Source: Lolium rigidum (lineage: Eukaryota > Streptophyta > Magnoliopsida > Poales > Poaceae). Taken from it: a stretch of 64,000 bases of DNA. Under the pieces are notes generated by a model. It searched no databases. It was not told where the DNA came from and saw only the letters and a program-made list of their open reading frames with translations. The DNA lies in NCBI RefSeq assembly GCF_022539505.1, contig NW_025900026.1, positions 62,001 to 126,000 on the forward strand. The letters run 5' to 3'. Shown in pieces: positions 33,479 to 44,031 of this stretch (position 1 is the stretch's first letter; each line of letters begins with the position of its first letter). The translations under genes were made by a program, and so were the position numbers.

Positions 33479-36242
33479 TCTACTATTACTTATAAAGGCA
33501 AAAAGTGCCGTTGGAAAATTGAATCTCCACCGTTTATTCACGTGCATCACACGGTCCACGTTTCGCTGTTCTCCCACATCCTCCAACCATCAACCACGCC
33601 CACAAATAGATCCTAAAATCACGTTGCAAATTAACTGCCACATATGCATGTCAACCACTCCAAAAATCCTGCAGCATAATTTTCTCCCCAAGTCTACCTC
33701 TTGCCTAATTTATCTTTTAGACGACAACAACCGATACTCAGATGACGGGAGCTGGAGATTAATTGCCAGCTCGCTCAACTCGCCCCGCCATCGGCTTGGA
33801 CGCGGAGTTCTCTATGGAGTGCACGACGCCTAAGGCTTCTAGGGCGAAGCCGTCCATGGCTTGCGTGACGGCGCCTTCAACAACGTTTGTGGCGGCGCCC
33901 TGGACACCGTGTGTGGCCTCGAGCCTTCGATAGCATGCACGACAAGGTATTCCCTGCCAGTAGTGTACGAGGACGCCCTGGATGGCTCTTCAATGCCCTC
34001 GACGACGTGCGTGGAGATCCAGGTCTTCCCGGTATTCCGAGCGTGCACAACACCATCCTCCAAGGTAAGTATATCCTTTTTCTGATTCACCCTTTTCTGT
34101 TTCTTCTAGGGCGTCCTGGACGTGCACAACGGTGCCCTCTGATTCCTTATCCCAAGGAATTGCCAGCATAACTAATTAATGGTGAGTGTTTTTGGGTCAA
34201 GTTTTTCACATCTGGCTGCAATGGTTTCAGAAGAAAAAAAACACGAGCTTGAACTTCTACAGTTATCTTTGCAATGTAAAGTTTGTTTGTATGAGTTTGA
34301 GTTTCCATGTTGATGTTGTACAAAGAATAGAAAAACTATGCCACATTTCTTGCGGTGCTGAATTGGTTTTTTTTCCTATCCATTTTCCATTAGTTTACCA
34401 ATGAATATAGTTTTTAAGCGTTTGATTGAGAAGATACTCGAACATCAACTTCATAATTGCTGCTATAAAAATAGCGGCAATCAGCTAATATAAGCCATAT
34501 GTCTGCCCTACAGGCCCGTGAAATTTCAATTAGTCAAGCAAGATGCATTTGATGCGATTCGTAGAAATTGGAACTTTTCAAGGTATGCACGTCACATAAC
34601 GATCCTATGAATTCTGGTTGCCTGCAGTTTGTCTGGTTGTCTCATATCTTGAATATTACAATTGTGCTATAGTGTCATGTTGCTCGTGTCTGGCGGGGAA
34701 CACATCACCGTTCTTGAAAGTGGAGGCCGATGCACATTATATTGCGGTGTAATCAAGGTATGTCCGCAACCACCAATACACATCGTTATACCATTCATTT
34801 TGAGAAGCAAGGCCTTGGACTATAAAATTGCAACATGACCAGTTGTCGAAGTGAATAGGCCACATTCCATCTTCATGCACATTTTAGGTGGAGGTATGTA
34901 TTGCCCTGCCAAAGCTACGACATTGGGTAAGACGTCTTAATGAAAAACATGACAACGGTGAAGGAAACTAGAGCCATATTTTCATAGGTAGAAGAGTGAG
35001 GCAACTCTCCGAGGTTCGAAAATTGCAGTCGTGTTTTTAAACAGTAAAAACACGACTGCAATTTTCGAACCTCGGAGAGTTGCTTGCACAACCACGCTGC
35101 TTACCGCTCGAACTAGCATTTGAGGCATGCAAATTGTTTCTTCACTGTTAGTTTGATCAGAGCATTTGAAGCATCATGTTTTCTTTGATTCAGCAACCAT
35201 ATATAGTGCATGCAATTTAAGTATAATGATAGTTCATGCATATAAAATCATATGTGCCATTAGCTGATTACCGGAATACAGAGAGCTATTGTTTCAGTAA
35301 GAGAATGAGGCATATAGTCTCCTAGCTGCGTATGTTGTTCCCATATATTTAGCAGAATGATGGTGTGCTTGATGTATATTTAAGAGGTAACGAAGCATCA
35401 ATTTGTACGAGAAGTAATTGTGATATCTTGTTCGGATCATGTACACCTATGAGATGGAATTGTTCAATAATCTACTTGATTCTATTCGCGAGGACTTTGT
35501 TTGACGTGATAGGATAGATTTGGAGATCTTGATTGAACGCATATGCCAATTCGTGCAGGTTAAGAGGATTTGAACGAATTATACGCCAATAGAATATAGA
35601 AGAAGCTTCACTATTAGAGTGACAAGGAGGTGTCACATTCTTATCATCCTTGCCTAGAAGAGATTTGGGCAAAAGTATGTTGTTTTTAGTACTATTTGTG
35701 AGTGAGATGAGCAACACTAGCGAGGTAGATAACAATGTGAAGAGTATCTTTTGATTAGTTTTTTTTTCTTTTTCTTTGTGTGGTAGATATGGCACTCTAT
35801 TTTGGGACTTCTGGTTTCCATCAAGTTTAAGAGCTCAATCAATCCTCCAGGTCAAGTAGATCGACTCATTTTTTTAGCTTAGTGATTATATTTGTTTTGG
35901 AAATTATATCTTAATTAAGCATTGAACATTTTTGTGGCAGAACATTTTAAACATAGATGGAGAAACGAGTAATATAATTTTGAGCTCTTTTATTTGGCTT
36001 CATTCGTATTTGTTGAGAAGTTCCTTGCATGTATAGTGGTGTTGGGACTTCCAGAGATGTGAACCATCTACGGAAGTGTTGTGGGGATTTTCATGAGTTG
36101 GGAACTGAAGATTGTAGGTGACGTTGCATTGTTGCTAGGACAAACACGACAATCACTACCTCAAAAAAATCATTGTGAAGTGGTTGTTAAGAAATTTTAT
36201 TAATGATAATCAAAACGTGCATTGCACGTGCCCGCTTACTAG
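33479..36242 (+). mobile_element. Non-autonomous Helitron, 2764 bp
   Basis: The element starts TCTACTATTACTTATAAAGG and ends CCCGCTTACTAG. A palindrome ACGTGC-ATT-GCACGT (36215-36229) lies 13 bases before the CTAG end. It sits between host A (33478) and host T (36243), the Helitron target rule. No Rep/helicase protein is encoded. A GC-richer interval (33740-34170) with short open frames could be captured gene sequence, but I recognise no protein in it. A perfect 38-bp inverted repeat lies at 35001-35083. Confidence 0.88.
35001..35083. repeat. Perfect 38-bp inverted repeat (hairpin) with 7-nt loop
   Basis: Arms 35001-35038 and 35046-35083 are exact reverse complements; the loop AAACAGT is 35039-35045. 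The arms start GCAACTCTCCGAGG and contain TTGCAGTCGTGTTTTT. It is inside the Helitron and inside no gene. Transcribed, it would give a fully paired hairpin. Confidence 0.95.
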
Positions 36243-36306
36243 TGAGTGTAAAATTATTGGTGCATGCAGTAACCCTCTAGCCTTATAATCTCGAACAGAG
36301 AGAGTA

Positions 36307-38006
36307 CTTCACAAAGTTTAACCAATAATATAATAATAAAAAAATATAATATTTATCATACCAAATACATATAATATGGAAGTATACTCTATGTCAATTT
36401 TACTAGCACAATAGATTTTGAATCATAGATGTTGATATTGTTTGTAAATATTTAGTCAAAGCTTAACTTTGACTAAACCTAGAACGCGTAGTAATTGTGA
36501 ACGGAGAGAGTACAATAGTTAGTCATAGAGATGTGGTATTTTATCATTACTTGGCCCACATTTCATTTCCGCAAAGTGTTTAGGAGTACGTGATAGAGCT
36601 GGCTCTTGCGAGAGCCAACTTACCTTCTCTCCTCTTCTCTTTCCACTAACTAAGCATAAATACAATATTTAAATCTTTATAGTCTGTTGACTAAACCTTA
36701 TTGTACTTGCTCTTAGAGCTTCACTAGAAAGAATACTAGACCAAAATCATGCACAAAAATTTTCTTCCATCGAATAGTTGATTTCAAAACATTTTTCTCG
36801 GGTCGCTTGGGGTTTTTGTTGTGTTGGTAGGGACAGAAAAAGTTCGTAGTTAATTGTTTGCCGATAGGGATGTAACTGGATCGGGTTTGATTTTGGCTTT
36901 ACCATATCATATACCATATTTTTCGACGGATTCGGAGCAGATCAGATAATAATCAATTGCTGATTTGAATATGGATATAAATGACCATAGATTCGAAACA
37001 AAAAAAATGGAGCGAACTCGAGGTATAAACAAAATTAATCGGATATGTGTAGGTCAGAAAACCATACAATCAAAAATAATAATCCCTCCAAACCATATTA
37101 ATTATTGCCAATATAGATGTAGACACATTTTAGTTTTAAATACATACATATTAGCGACAAGTAATATAAATCGGAGAGAGTAGATAAAACGAGTTTGATA
37201 AAACACACATAAAATAAACAATGTTGAATAAATATAACATAGCCATACTAACAAAGTAAGTTCATGTAGATGCAATTACGCAAACATAAGACATGGGTGT
37301 GACATTCAGAGCATCACTGATCAGAATCCGCAGGCAGTTTTTCACTGGTATGGCGTAGTAGCAAAGATATTGGTAATGCTAAACAAAAGGTGAGATCGAG
37401 ATTGAAAAACATCAGCGTACGAACGATGGTGCTCATGCAAGCTTGCTTTACAAGTATGGCGTAGTAGCAAAGATATTGCTAAAATAGCAAAAGGAGACGC
37501 AGAACGATGGTTAGTGGAGGGGAATGCGAGGTTGTTAAGCTTGCTAGACATAGATCTCACTGGGGTTAGTTACCGGCCGGCCAAGGGGACCTCACGCTTT
37601 TGGCCTTTTAGGTTTGGGAGGCCACACCACACATGTACACGAGAGTACAAGAGTCAAAAAAGGAAGGGCTCGATCTTGTCGCCATGCCTCCGGATCGTTG
37701 TGGGGACTGGGGAGGCTACGACAGTGTGCAGGTCAGCGATTAGGGTTTTGGTGGCTTGCTTCCAGCGAGTTGCGCACCCGTACAAGGCCAACAGCAGCGC
37801 ACTTGTCACAAACTCACTACGTGAATGTGGATGTAGTTATGCAGACTGATTATTTTACTGTAAGTGCAGACTGATTTTGATGTGTATGTGTATATTATTA
37901 TAAGGAGAAACTACGGCTCAATCAACTTACAAATACCAGTTGTTGATAGTCCTCAACTCCTCATATCAAGACTTTCTCCTCCCTTTTGTAATTGCACAGA
38001 TTCTAT
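36307..38006. other. Intergenic stretch with MITE remnants, no gene
   Basis: AT-rich. A probable degraded Stowaway lies at about 36307-36512: its right end, GTGAACGGAGAGAGTA, is clear but its left end is not. A segment at 36594-36722 starting AGAGCTGGCTCTTGC and ending GCTCTTAGAGCT looks like another decayed MITE. The segments GTATGGCGTAGTAGCAAAGATATTG at 37349-37372 and 37455-37478 form a direct repeat. Open frames at 37514-37874 are not supported by any recognised protein. Confidence 0.45.
37083..37180. mobile_element. Short Stowaway-like MITE
   Basis: It begins TCCCTCCAAACCATATTAATT and ends GTAATATAAATCGGAGAGAG followed by TA. The ends are imperfect inverses and the interior (ATAGATGTAGACACATTTTAG) is typical of Triticeae Stowaways. 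About 98 bp. Confidence 0.7.
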
Positions 38007-38009
38007 TAA

Positions 38010-39991
38010 GAGCATCTCCAACAGGCGCGCTATCGTGGCGCGCTAAACCTCAGATTCCGCGCGCTGTAAACAGGTAGCGCGCGCTGGGCCGTATTTTCCC
38101 CCGCCGGACGCGCTACTATGCAGCGCGTGCGCGGGCGGAAAAAATCGTCCTCCGCCGGGCGCGGCAAAATACAGCACGCGCGGGCGCGGAAAACAGTTTT
38201 GTAGACTAGTTTGCAATCACAAAGATCAAATAATCACACATAATTCATAAAACAAATGATGTACCATAATTTAAATGGACACAAAGTGCAACATACATCA
38301 CATAGTTCAAGAACGACACACAAAATGACGTAGTTCAACAATGACACACGACATATGGTTCAAATGGACAAAGTGAAACACATATCACAAATGCATATCA
38401 TACTTCCGCATTTTCCAAATCAACACCTTCTTCTTCTTCTTCCTCGTCATCTTGGGTTGAAGGAGGAATAGTAGCATTCATGGAAGACACGAAGCCTCCC
38501 GGTGGTGCTCCCATACTCCCATAGACACCACTCACCGAGCCTCCCATGGTCCCTCCAAACACTCCTCCATAGCTTGGTCCTCCCATGCCGGCCATGCCTC
38601 CATAGCCTCCCATGCCGGCCATGCCTCCCATGCCGGCCATGGGCATGCTTCCCATGCCGGCCATGCCTCCCATGGTGGGCATGGGCATGCTTCCCATGCC
38701 GGCCATGCCTCCCATGCCTCCTCCAAACGTCGGCATGCCTCCTTCAAACATGCCTCCTCCAAACGTCGGCATGCCTCCTTCAAACATGCCTCCTCCAAAC
38801 ATGCCGGTAGTGGAAGTGTTCATGTTGGCTACCAACAATCTCTTTTTGGCCAACACTTCATCGCGAAGAAGGTTGATGTACTCCTTTTGCCTCTCATCCA
38901 TATGGGAAGTATCCATCAAGAAAATCTTCCTCTCCTCCTCCGCTAGGCGTGCATGCCGGTAGTTGGATCCATTCCAATTGTCAACCACGTCTTGCAAAGC
39001 AACTTGTCCTCCGCTATGGTGTAGTTGGCGGATCGACCGGGAGGGCGAGGTTCAATCAACCCTTCTCCTTCCTCATCTACATCCTCATATTCCTCCTCTC
39101 CATCGGCGGCTTCATCATGCATGAACGAGGATCCAACATTCATTGTGTCCATGAATGCCGCATCATCGACTCTACATTGCAATGAAATTCATCACTTCCC
39201 GGCTAGGTATGCATCTAAACTACAATTTGGACGAAAAGTAGTGTTTTTTTTACCTCTCGGGCATTTCATCATGCACCGTATGTGCGCCCGCGCGGTTGCC
39301 GGACGGAGGCGGCGGCTGGTTCGTCGTCGTCGTCGTCGGAGGAGGCGCCTGGTTCGTCGGAGGAGGAGGAGGCTGCGGCCGGCGGGGGACGGGCGCCTTC
39401 GCTTTCTTCGGCGGCGCGACGGAGGCGGGACCGATGTGCGGCCGTTTGCTCGACGGCGCCTTTCCCCTCCTCGGCACGGGCCGGGCGGTGCCGGCGGCTT
39501 GCGTGGCCATCTGCGCGACGGCAGCGCCTGCGTGCAGTGCCCCGCGCGGCGGGACGAAGAGCGCGCGCGCAGCAGCCGTTGCGTTGCCACCGTCGGCGCC
39601 GCCGCTAGGGTTTGGCGGTGGTACGGCGGAAGTGGCGGCGGCGGAGGGTGGGACAGAGTAGGGAGGGGTCGGTGGGTTGCCGGAGGGGTCGTCCATCGTC
39701 GGGATTTCGCCGGCGGCGCGCGGAGACGACGGATTGGGCGCTCGGGCGGCAACGCGGAAGAGGAAGTTTCAGCGCGGGGGTTTTTTTCGCGCTTGGACGA
39801 GCTTTGCCGCGCGCTGTAGCCGACGCGCCAGATATGCCGCTCCGGTTTGTGCAAAACGCCGCGCGCCCAAAAATTTTTACAGCGCCGCGCCGTTTACCGC
39901 GCCTGCTGGAGCGCCACATTCCCTCCCGCGCGCGCTATATCGGTCGTTTTTATGCCGCGCGGCCTATATAGCGCGTCTGTTGGAGATGCTC
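38010..39991 (-). mobile_element. PIF/Harbinger element 3 carrying only the Myb-like ORF, TSD TAA
   Basis: TIRs GAGCATCTCCAACAGGCGCG (38010) and inverse GAGCATCTCCAACAGACGCG (39991) differ at one base. TAA lies on both sides (38007-38009 and 39992-39994). At 1982 bp it carries a minus-strand Myb/SANT-type gene but no transposase, so it is non-autonomous. Confidence 0.9.
38398..39696 (-). pseudogene. Harbinger Myb/SANT-like accessory protein, internally deleted
   Basis: On the minus strand exon 1 runs 39696-39254 (a Pro/Ala-rich N-terminus starting MDDPSGNPPTPP) and ends at GAGAG|GTAAA. Exon 2 starts at 39171 (TGTAG|AGTCG) and continues in phase into an acidic linker (DGEEEYEDVDEEGEG) and the start of a SANT domain (NYTIAEDKLLCKTWLTIGMD). 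Near 38950 the frame breaks, and the C-terminal helical part (EEERKIFLMDTSHMDERQKEY, residues of the NAM-associated type) resumes in another frame, ending at 38398. The middle of the SANT region is missing, so the protein is not functional as written. In PIF/Harbinger systems this protein helps the transposase enter the nucleus and bind TIRs. A Met/Gly-rich tandem repeat (GGMAGMGSMPM-like) lies near the C-terminus. Confidence 0.75.
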
Positions 39992-39994
39992 TAA

Positions 39995-41184
39995 GGTCTG
40001 GATAACTGGTGTAGTGAAAATAACTGACCCCGCGCCGCTCCGACACGCGGCGACTAGGGGAAACCATAGCTGCCGCTCGCCGCCGATTCGGTGGCGGCGG
40101 TGCCATTGCCCCCGCGGTGCCAGTGCGATTATCGCCTGATCCACGTGCACAGGCCAGGCCGGGCTACTTCAACAAACTGGCTGGTCAGGGTTACAATTCT
40201 GGAGTGGGTGGAGGCCCCTCCAATTGTGCCAGATACAATCCGAGTGGTGGCTATCATCCGCGACAGGGTGACAATCGTGGAGGACAGTACCGTGACGGCA
40301 ACAATGGTTGCGATGGAGGAGGGAATCGGCCGGTCATACGGCGTCCAACTGCTTCAAGAAGTTCAAAACCGACTACCTTGGCAGCAACAATGATGGGCGG
40401 TACATGGACCGCCAAGTTGCACCTGCTATCACACATTGACTTCGTCGGAGACATTACCGGAGAAAAAAAAAAGTGCTACCAAAGCAGGTTTTGCTGAAAA
40501 TTGACTTCATCGGAGACATCACCAGAGAAAAAAAAAAGTGCTACCAAAACAGATTTCGCCGCAGACATCGCAAGCTTTTAGCAAAACCAAAGAGCAAATG
40601 TAGCAAAACAGATTTCGCCGGAGAATCACCTTGTGCTACCATGCCTAACCATGCCTAAGGCGTACTAGATACCCGATAGTACACCGTATTAGTGGCACCA
40701 AAATGGTCAGATCTAGCTAAAAATTGAAAAGAATGCTTTATTTCGAGAGTTTCGTATAAATGTTGGATTTGTCAAATCCTGTGCCGCACATTAGACATGC
40801 TAATGCGAACCTAACTCTATCAAACTTCAAAGTGATACTCAAATATTACAATTCAATAAAAAACAAAATTAATTGATTTAGAAGTATCCCCTAACATAAC
40901 AGCTTAAGTTCCAAATCAAAATCATCAAAAGAGGTGACTCACCAGATACACACGTCTCATTTCTACATCTCTTCTTTACAAACGGCCTCTGTTACAAGCA
41001 TACTAGTATTACTCAAAAAATTCAATCTAATTCTGTACTGTGAGTACTCTAAAATCTCATGAATTGGACTACTGTATCCTATATATATAGCTATCTAAAT
41101 TCCATTGATCTCCAATATAAACAAGTTTTATGCACATAAGAACGAAACAAACAACTGCAGGCTTCAACACCGTGACAGAGAAAC
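39995..41184. other. Intergenic stretch with tandem repeats, no confident gene
   Basis: A plus-strand open frame (40117-40497) encodes a Gly/Asn/Arg-rich peptide (GYNSGVGGGPSNCARYNPSGG) that could be a gag C-terminus or a captured fragment. I do not recognise it. Tandem repeats follow at 40435-40640. From 40660 to 41184 the DNA is AT-rich and includes the 3' flank of the minus-strand O-fucosyltransferase gene. Confidence 0.4.
40435..40556 (+). repeat. Two-copy 66-bp direct repeat
   Basis: ATTGACTTCGTCGGAGACAT...GTGCTACCAAAGCAG at 40435-40485 recurs as ATTGACTTCATCGGAGACAT...GTGCTACCAAAACAG at 40501-40551. Shorter partial copies (AACAGATTTCGCCG) follow at about 40548 and 40607. Confidence 0.8.
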
Positions 41185-44031
41185 TCAGAAGTCGACGCTG
41201 CCGTCGCCGCCGGCCCTGCACATGCACCCGGGCGTCCTGGGCTGGCGGTAGACGGTGCGGCCCCTCGGCCGGGCGCGCACCCGCTTGTACTCCTCCACCA
41301 TGGTCATCACCCTCTTCCGGAAGCCGCTCCACTCGATGCCGCCTTCCTCCGACAGGATCTGCGCGTAGCGCTTCCGGTTCGGGTGCAGCGTCGGCGCCCG
41401 GCCCCTGCCGTGGTACACGCGGTACCCCGACACGAGCGACGACAGCTGGCTGCCGGAGTCCGTCACGGCGAACACGTCCGACGAGGCGCACGCTATGAAG
41501 TCCAGCGCCGCGAGCTGCGATGGCAGGTCAGTCTCGTCAGGTTGAAAACTCAAATTCAGAAACTGTCACGGAAGAAAAGTGCTTCCATCCATACCCGGGA
41601 AGAGAAGTTCTTTAATGGAGCGAGCTCGTCGGAGGAGAGGATGTCCTCCTTGGTCACCAGATTCGGGTACAGCCGCGTCAGAGGGCGAAGCCGTGTCGCA
41701 CCGCCGTATATCTGAGACCCGGCAACGTACATGAACGTCCGGTGGTCGTAGCCGAGCGCGGACAGAATGAGCCCGGCTTCTTCAGGCGTCAGCGGGCACC
41801 TCCCCTGGCTCCTCAGCTCCTCCGGCGACACCGTGCTGGCGACACACAAGCACCACAAAAGGTTATGTCAGGAACCACTACAGTTCTTGGAAGATGCAGC
41901 AAAAACAGCATGCTACAAACAGGTGATCACTGATCAGTGTCGCACGCAGCAATGGCGTGGTTGCTTACGTGTTCCGAAGGCGCGCGGCGAGGGCCGGGAA
42001 GTGGGTCTCCCTGAACGCGTGCAGCTCCCTCCTCTCCTCTTCTCCGCCGCCGAACTCGCAGAGGGAGTAGGCGACCATGTCCACCTCGAACCTCATGTGC
42101 AGAGCGAGGTACCTGCTCGGCCCGCCGGCGTCATCGGTGTGCTCCTCCCGGGACGCCGTGTCAATCATGTTGCCTCCGAAGATCTGCTTGTCCATCTCCG
42201 TCTGCATCTCGCTCACTCCTCGCAGCCGCTGGACCAGCAGAGACCCCAGCTTCTGGATTTCAGGGGTGAACTTCAGCGCGTGGAAGTTGCATCTGCACCG
42301 CAGCCTCTGCAAATGCAAACAAACATCTTATGATGAAACAGGGCGTGTGGATGGAGGCGGCCGGTGTTCATTGTACATTGTTCATCTGAAAATAATCTCA
42401 AACGGAGATGAACTTGTTACCTGCAGATGGACTGGTACCGAGTCGAAGCCGAGCCGGTTACCGAACCCGAGGAAATGAACGACATGGTTCTTCCGAAGAA
42501 CGGGAAGTGCAGTTTTGATGAATTCAGACGGATCAGCCTCTTTCGTGATGTCATTATCAGTGATCTGAGATAAAGGGGCACGAGTGGAACAAATAAGAAA
42601 CCCTGAAGAAACAGAGGCATCTGAAGTTTCAGAACATGGTTCGGGCACTAACTTGGCTACCGATTGCCTCGAAATCTACAGACTGTAGATGGGGCGGCAA
42701 ATCTTTCACAATGCGCACGTCACTCTTCATGTAGTTCACAAAGTAGTCTTCCTGGTAGATGTCACCGAACTGACTGGATGAAAAGGAGAGATGGCACACA
42801 TACCAAACAAAAACTGTCAAACTTCATTTAATGGAAAAGAAAGTCAAATACAGCCACTGCACAATTTTTGTCTCTACAAATTGATGAGCGACTACTATTT
42901 CCCAACATAATAGTTCGAATTTCTAACCTTTTGTCCTTCCACACGCTGCTGTAAAGAAACCGGGGGAGAACTAGTGTGGCATTAAGCAGAGCTGCAACGA
43001 CAACTGCGTTACACACCTGGAGGAAGAATGGAGCTCATTTAGGAACTGGTAAATATCAAAATTGAACTGATCTTTATGGGGATTTTAAAAATGGATCCTT
43101 ACGGCCACACGCTGTTGATTCAATCCACCGTTTGCACTGATCAGAATGTAGCCATTGTTGTTCTCGCCGGGCTCTATAAGATTGATCAAATCCAGTGTAA
43201 GGAAGCAAGTAAAAAAGGCACAGCAACAATCTGCACAGGGTTGAGTAAAGTCTAACCATCGTCTGCCAAACTGTGTTTGGCGGCACAGGGCTTCCATTTG
43301 CGCGCCTGTTGGTAGGGTTCTTCCCATAATGCGAAATTATCACTATCTGACTCGTTCTGCACTGGCAGGAATTGGAGAAGTGCAGCATCAGTAAAAGTGA
43401 AAGATATACAGTTGCAGAGAGTAACTGGTACTGATGACAGAATCAAACCTTTGTGGTGGCTAAAGTTGCCATCTGTATAAGTCTTTCATGCATTATCTGC
43501 TCTGCTTGTTCTTTCCTTACTAAATTCTGCTTGACCTCCTTCGTTCACAAAAATGGATTTATCAGGTCCAGAGAATTCACGACATGAGGTGCAGAGATCA
43601 AAAATGTTTCAGTATGCAAGAAGATTCAAATGGGTACAGCTATCGTACAATCAGAGAACAGAATCAAATTCAGACGCGAAAGAAAACCGACAGAGGCGAT
43701 CAGATAGGAAAGGTGATCTTGAATTCTTGATCAAACGAGGCTGTTCTGAATTCGACCGGGAGCAGAGCAAACATACCTGGAGGCCCCTGAAGTTGACAGA
43801 GATGGCGCCGTTCCTGAACTGCACCTGGTGGACCGCGGACATGAGGAGGGAGGCGACGAGCAGGAGGCAGCCCATGAAGCCGACCACCCCGGCGAAGACC
43901 CTGAGGTCCCACGAGGTGACGCCGCCGGCGCCGCCCCGCGCCGCCTTCCCCTGCCGCAGCCTCCCGATGTTGGTCGCGCCGACCCGCCCCTCGCCGCCCG
44001 TCTGGCCGACGACGACCCAAGAGCCCTCCAT
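41185..44031 (-). CDS. GDP-fucose protein O-fucosyltransferase family protein (nine exons)
   Basis: Minus-strand exons: 44031-43777, 43356-43257, 43173-43103, 43016-42928, 42773-42653, 42564-42421, 42306-41969, 41835-41595, 41514-41185. All introns are GT-AG and phases agree, giving 562 residues. It is a type II membrane protein: cytosolic N-terminus, one helix at about 46-68 (VFAGVVGFMGCLLLVASLLM), then a luminal catalytic domain. Family motifs: NGYILISANGGLNQQR, VCNAVVVAALLNATLVLP, FGDIYQEDYF, HFLGFGNRLGFD, ALHMRFEVDMVAYS (about 325-340) and YVAGSQIYGG. The plant O-fucosyltransferase (PF10250-type) family acts in Golgi glycosylation; the acceptor of this member cannot be told from sequence. 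Length matches the family (about 500-600). Confidence 0.93.

Larger units (their letters stand above)
33353..36304. mobile_element. Stowaway MITE split by a Helitron, TSD TA
   Basis: Left end CTCCCACCGTTTGAGATT... and right end, inverted, CTCTCTCTGTTCGAGATT... share GAGATTATAAGGC. TA lies on both sides (33351-33352 and 36305-36306). Removing the Helitron (33479-36242) leaves 188 bp, the normal size for a Stowaway MITE, which supports both calls. Confidence 0.85.

Noticed and set aside
37514..37874. 111-codon open frame near 37.5 kb
   Set aside because: No recognised protein features and no neighbouring exons.
39025..39971. Plus-strand open frames opposite the Harbinger 3 Myb-like gene
   Set aside because: Shadows of a GC-rich exon; the minus strand has a coherent two-exon structure with phase-matched splice sites.
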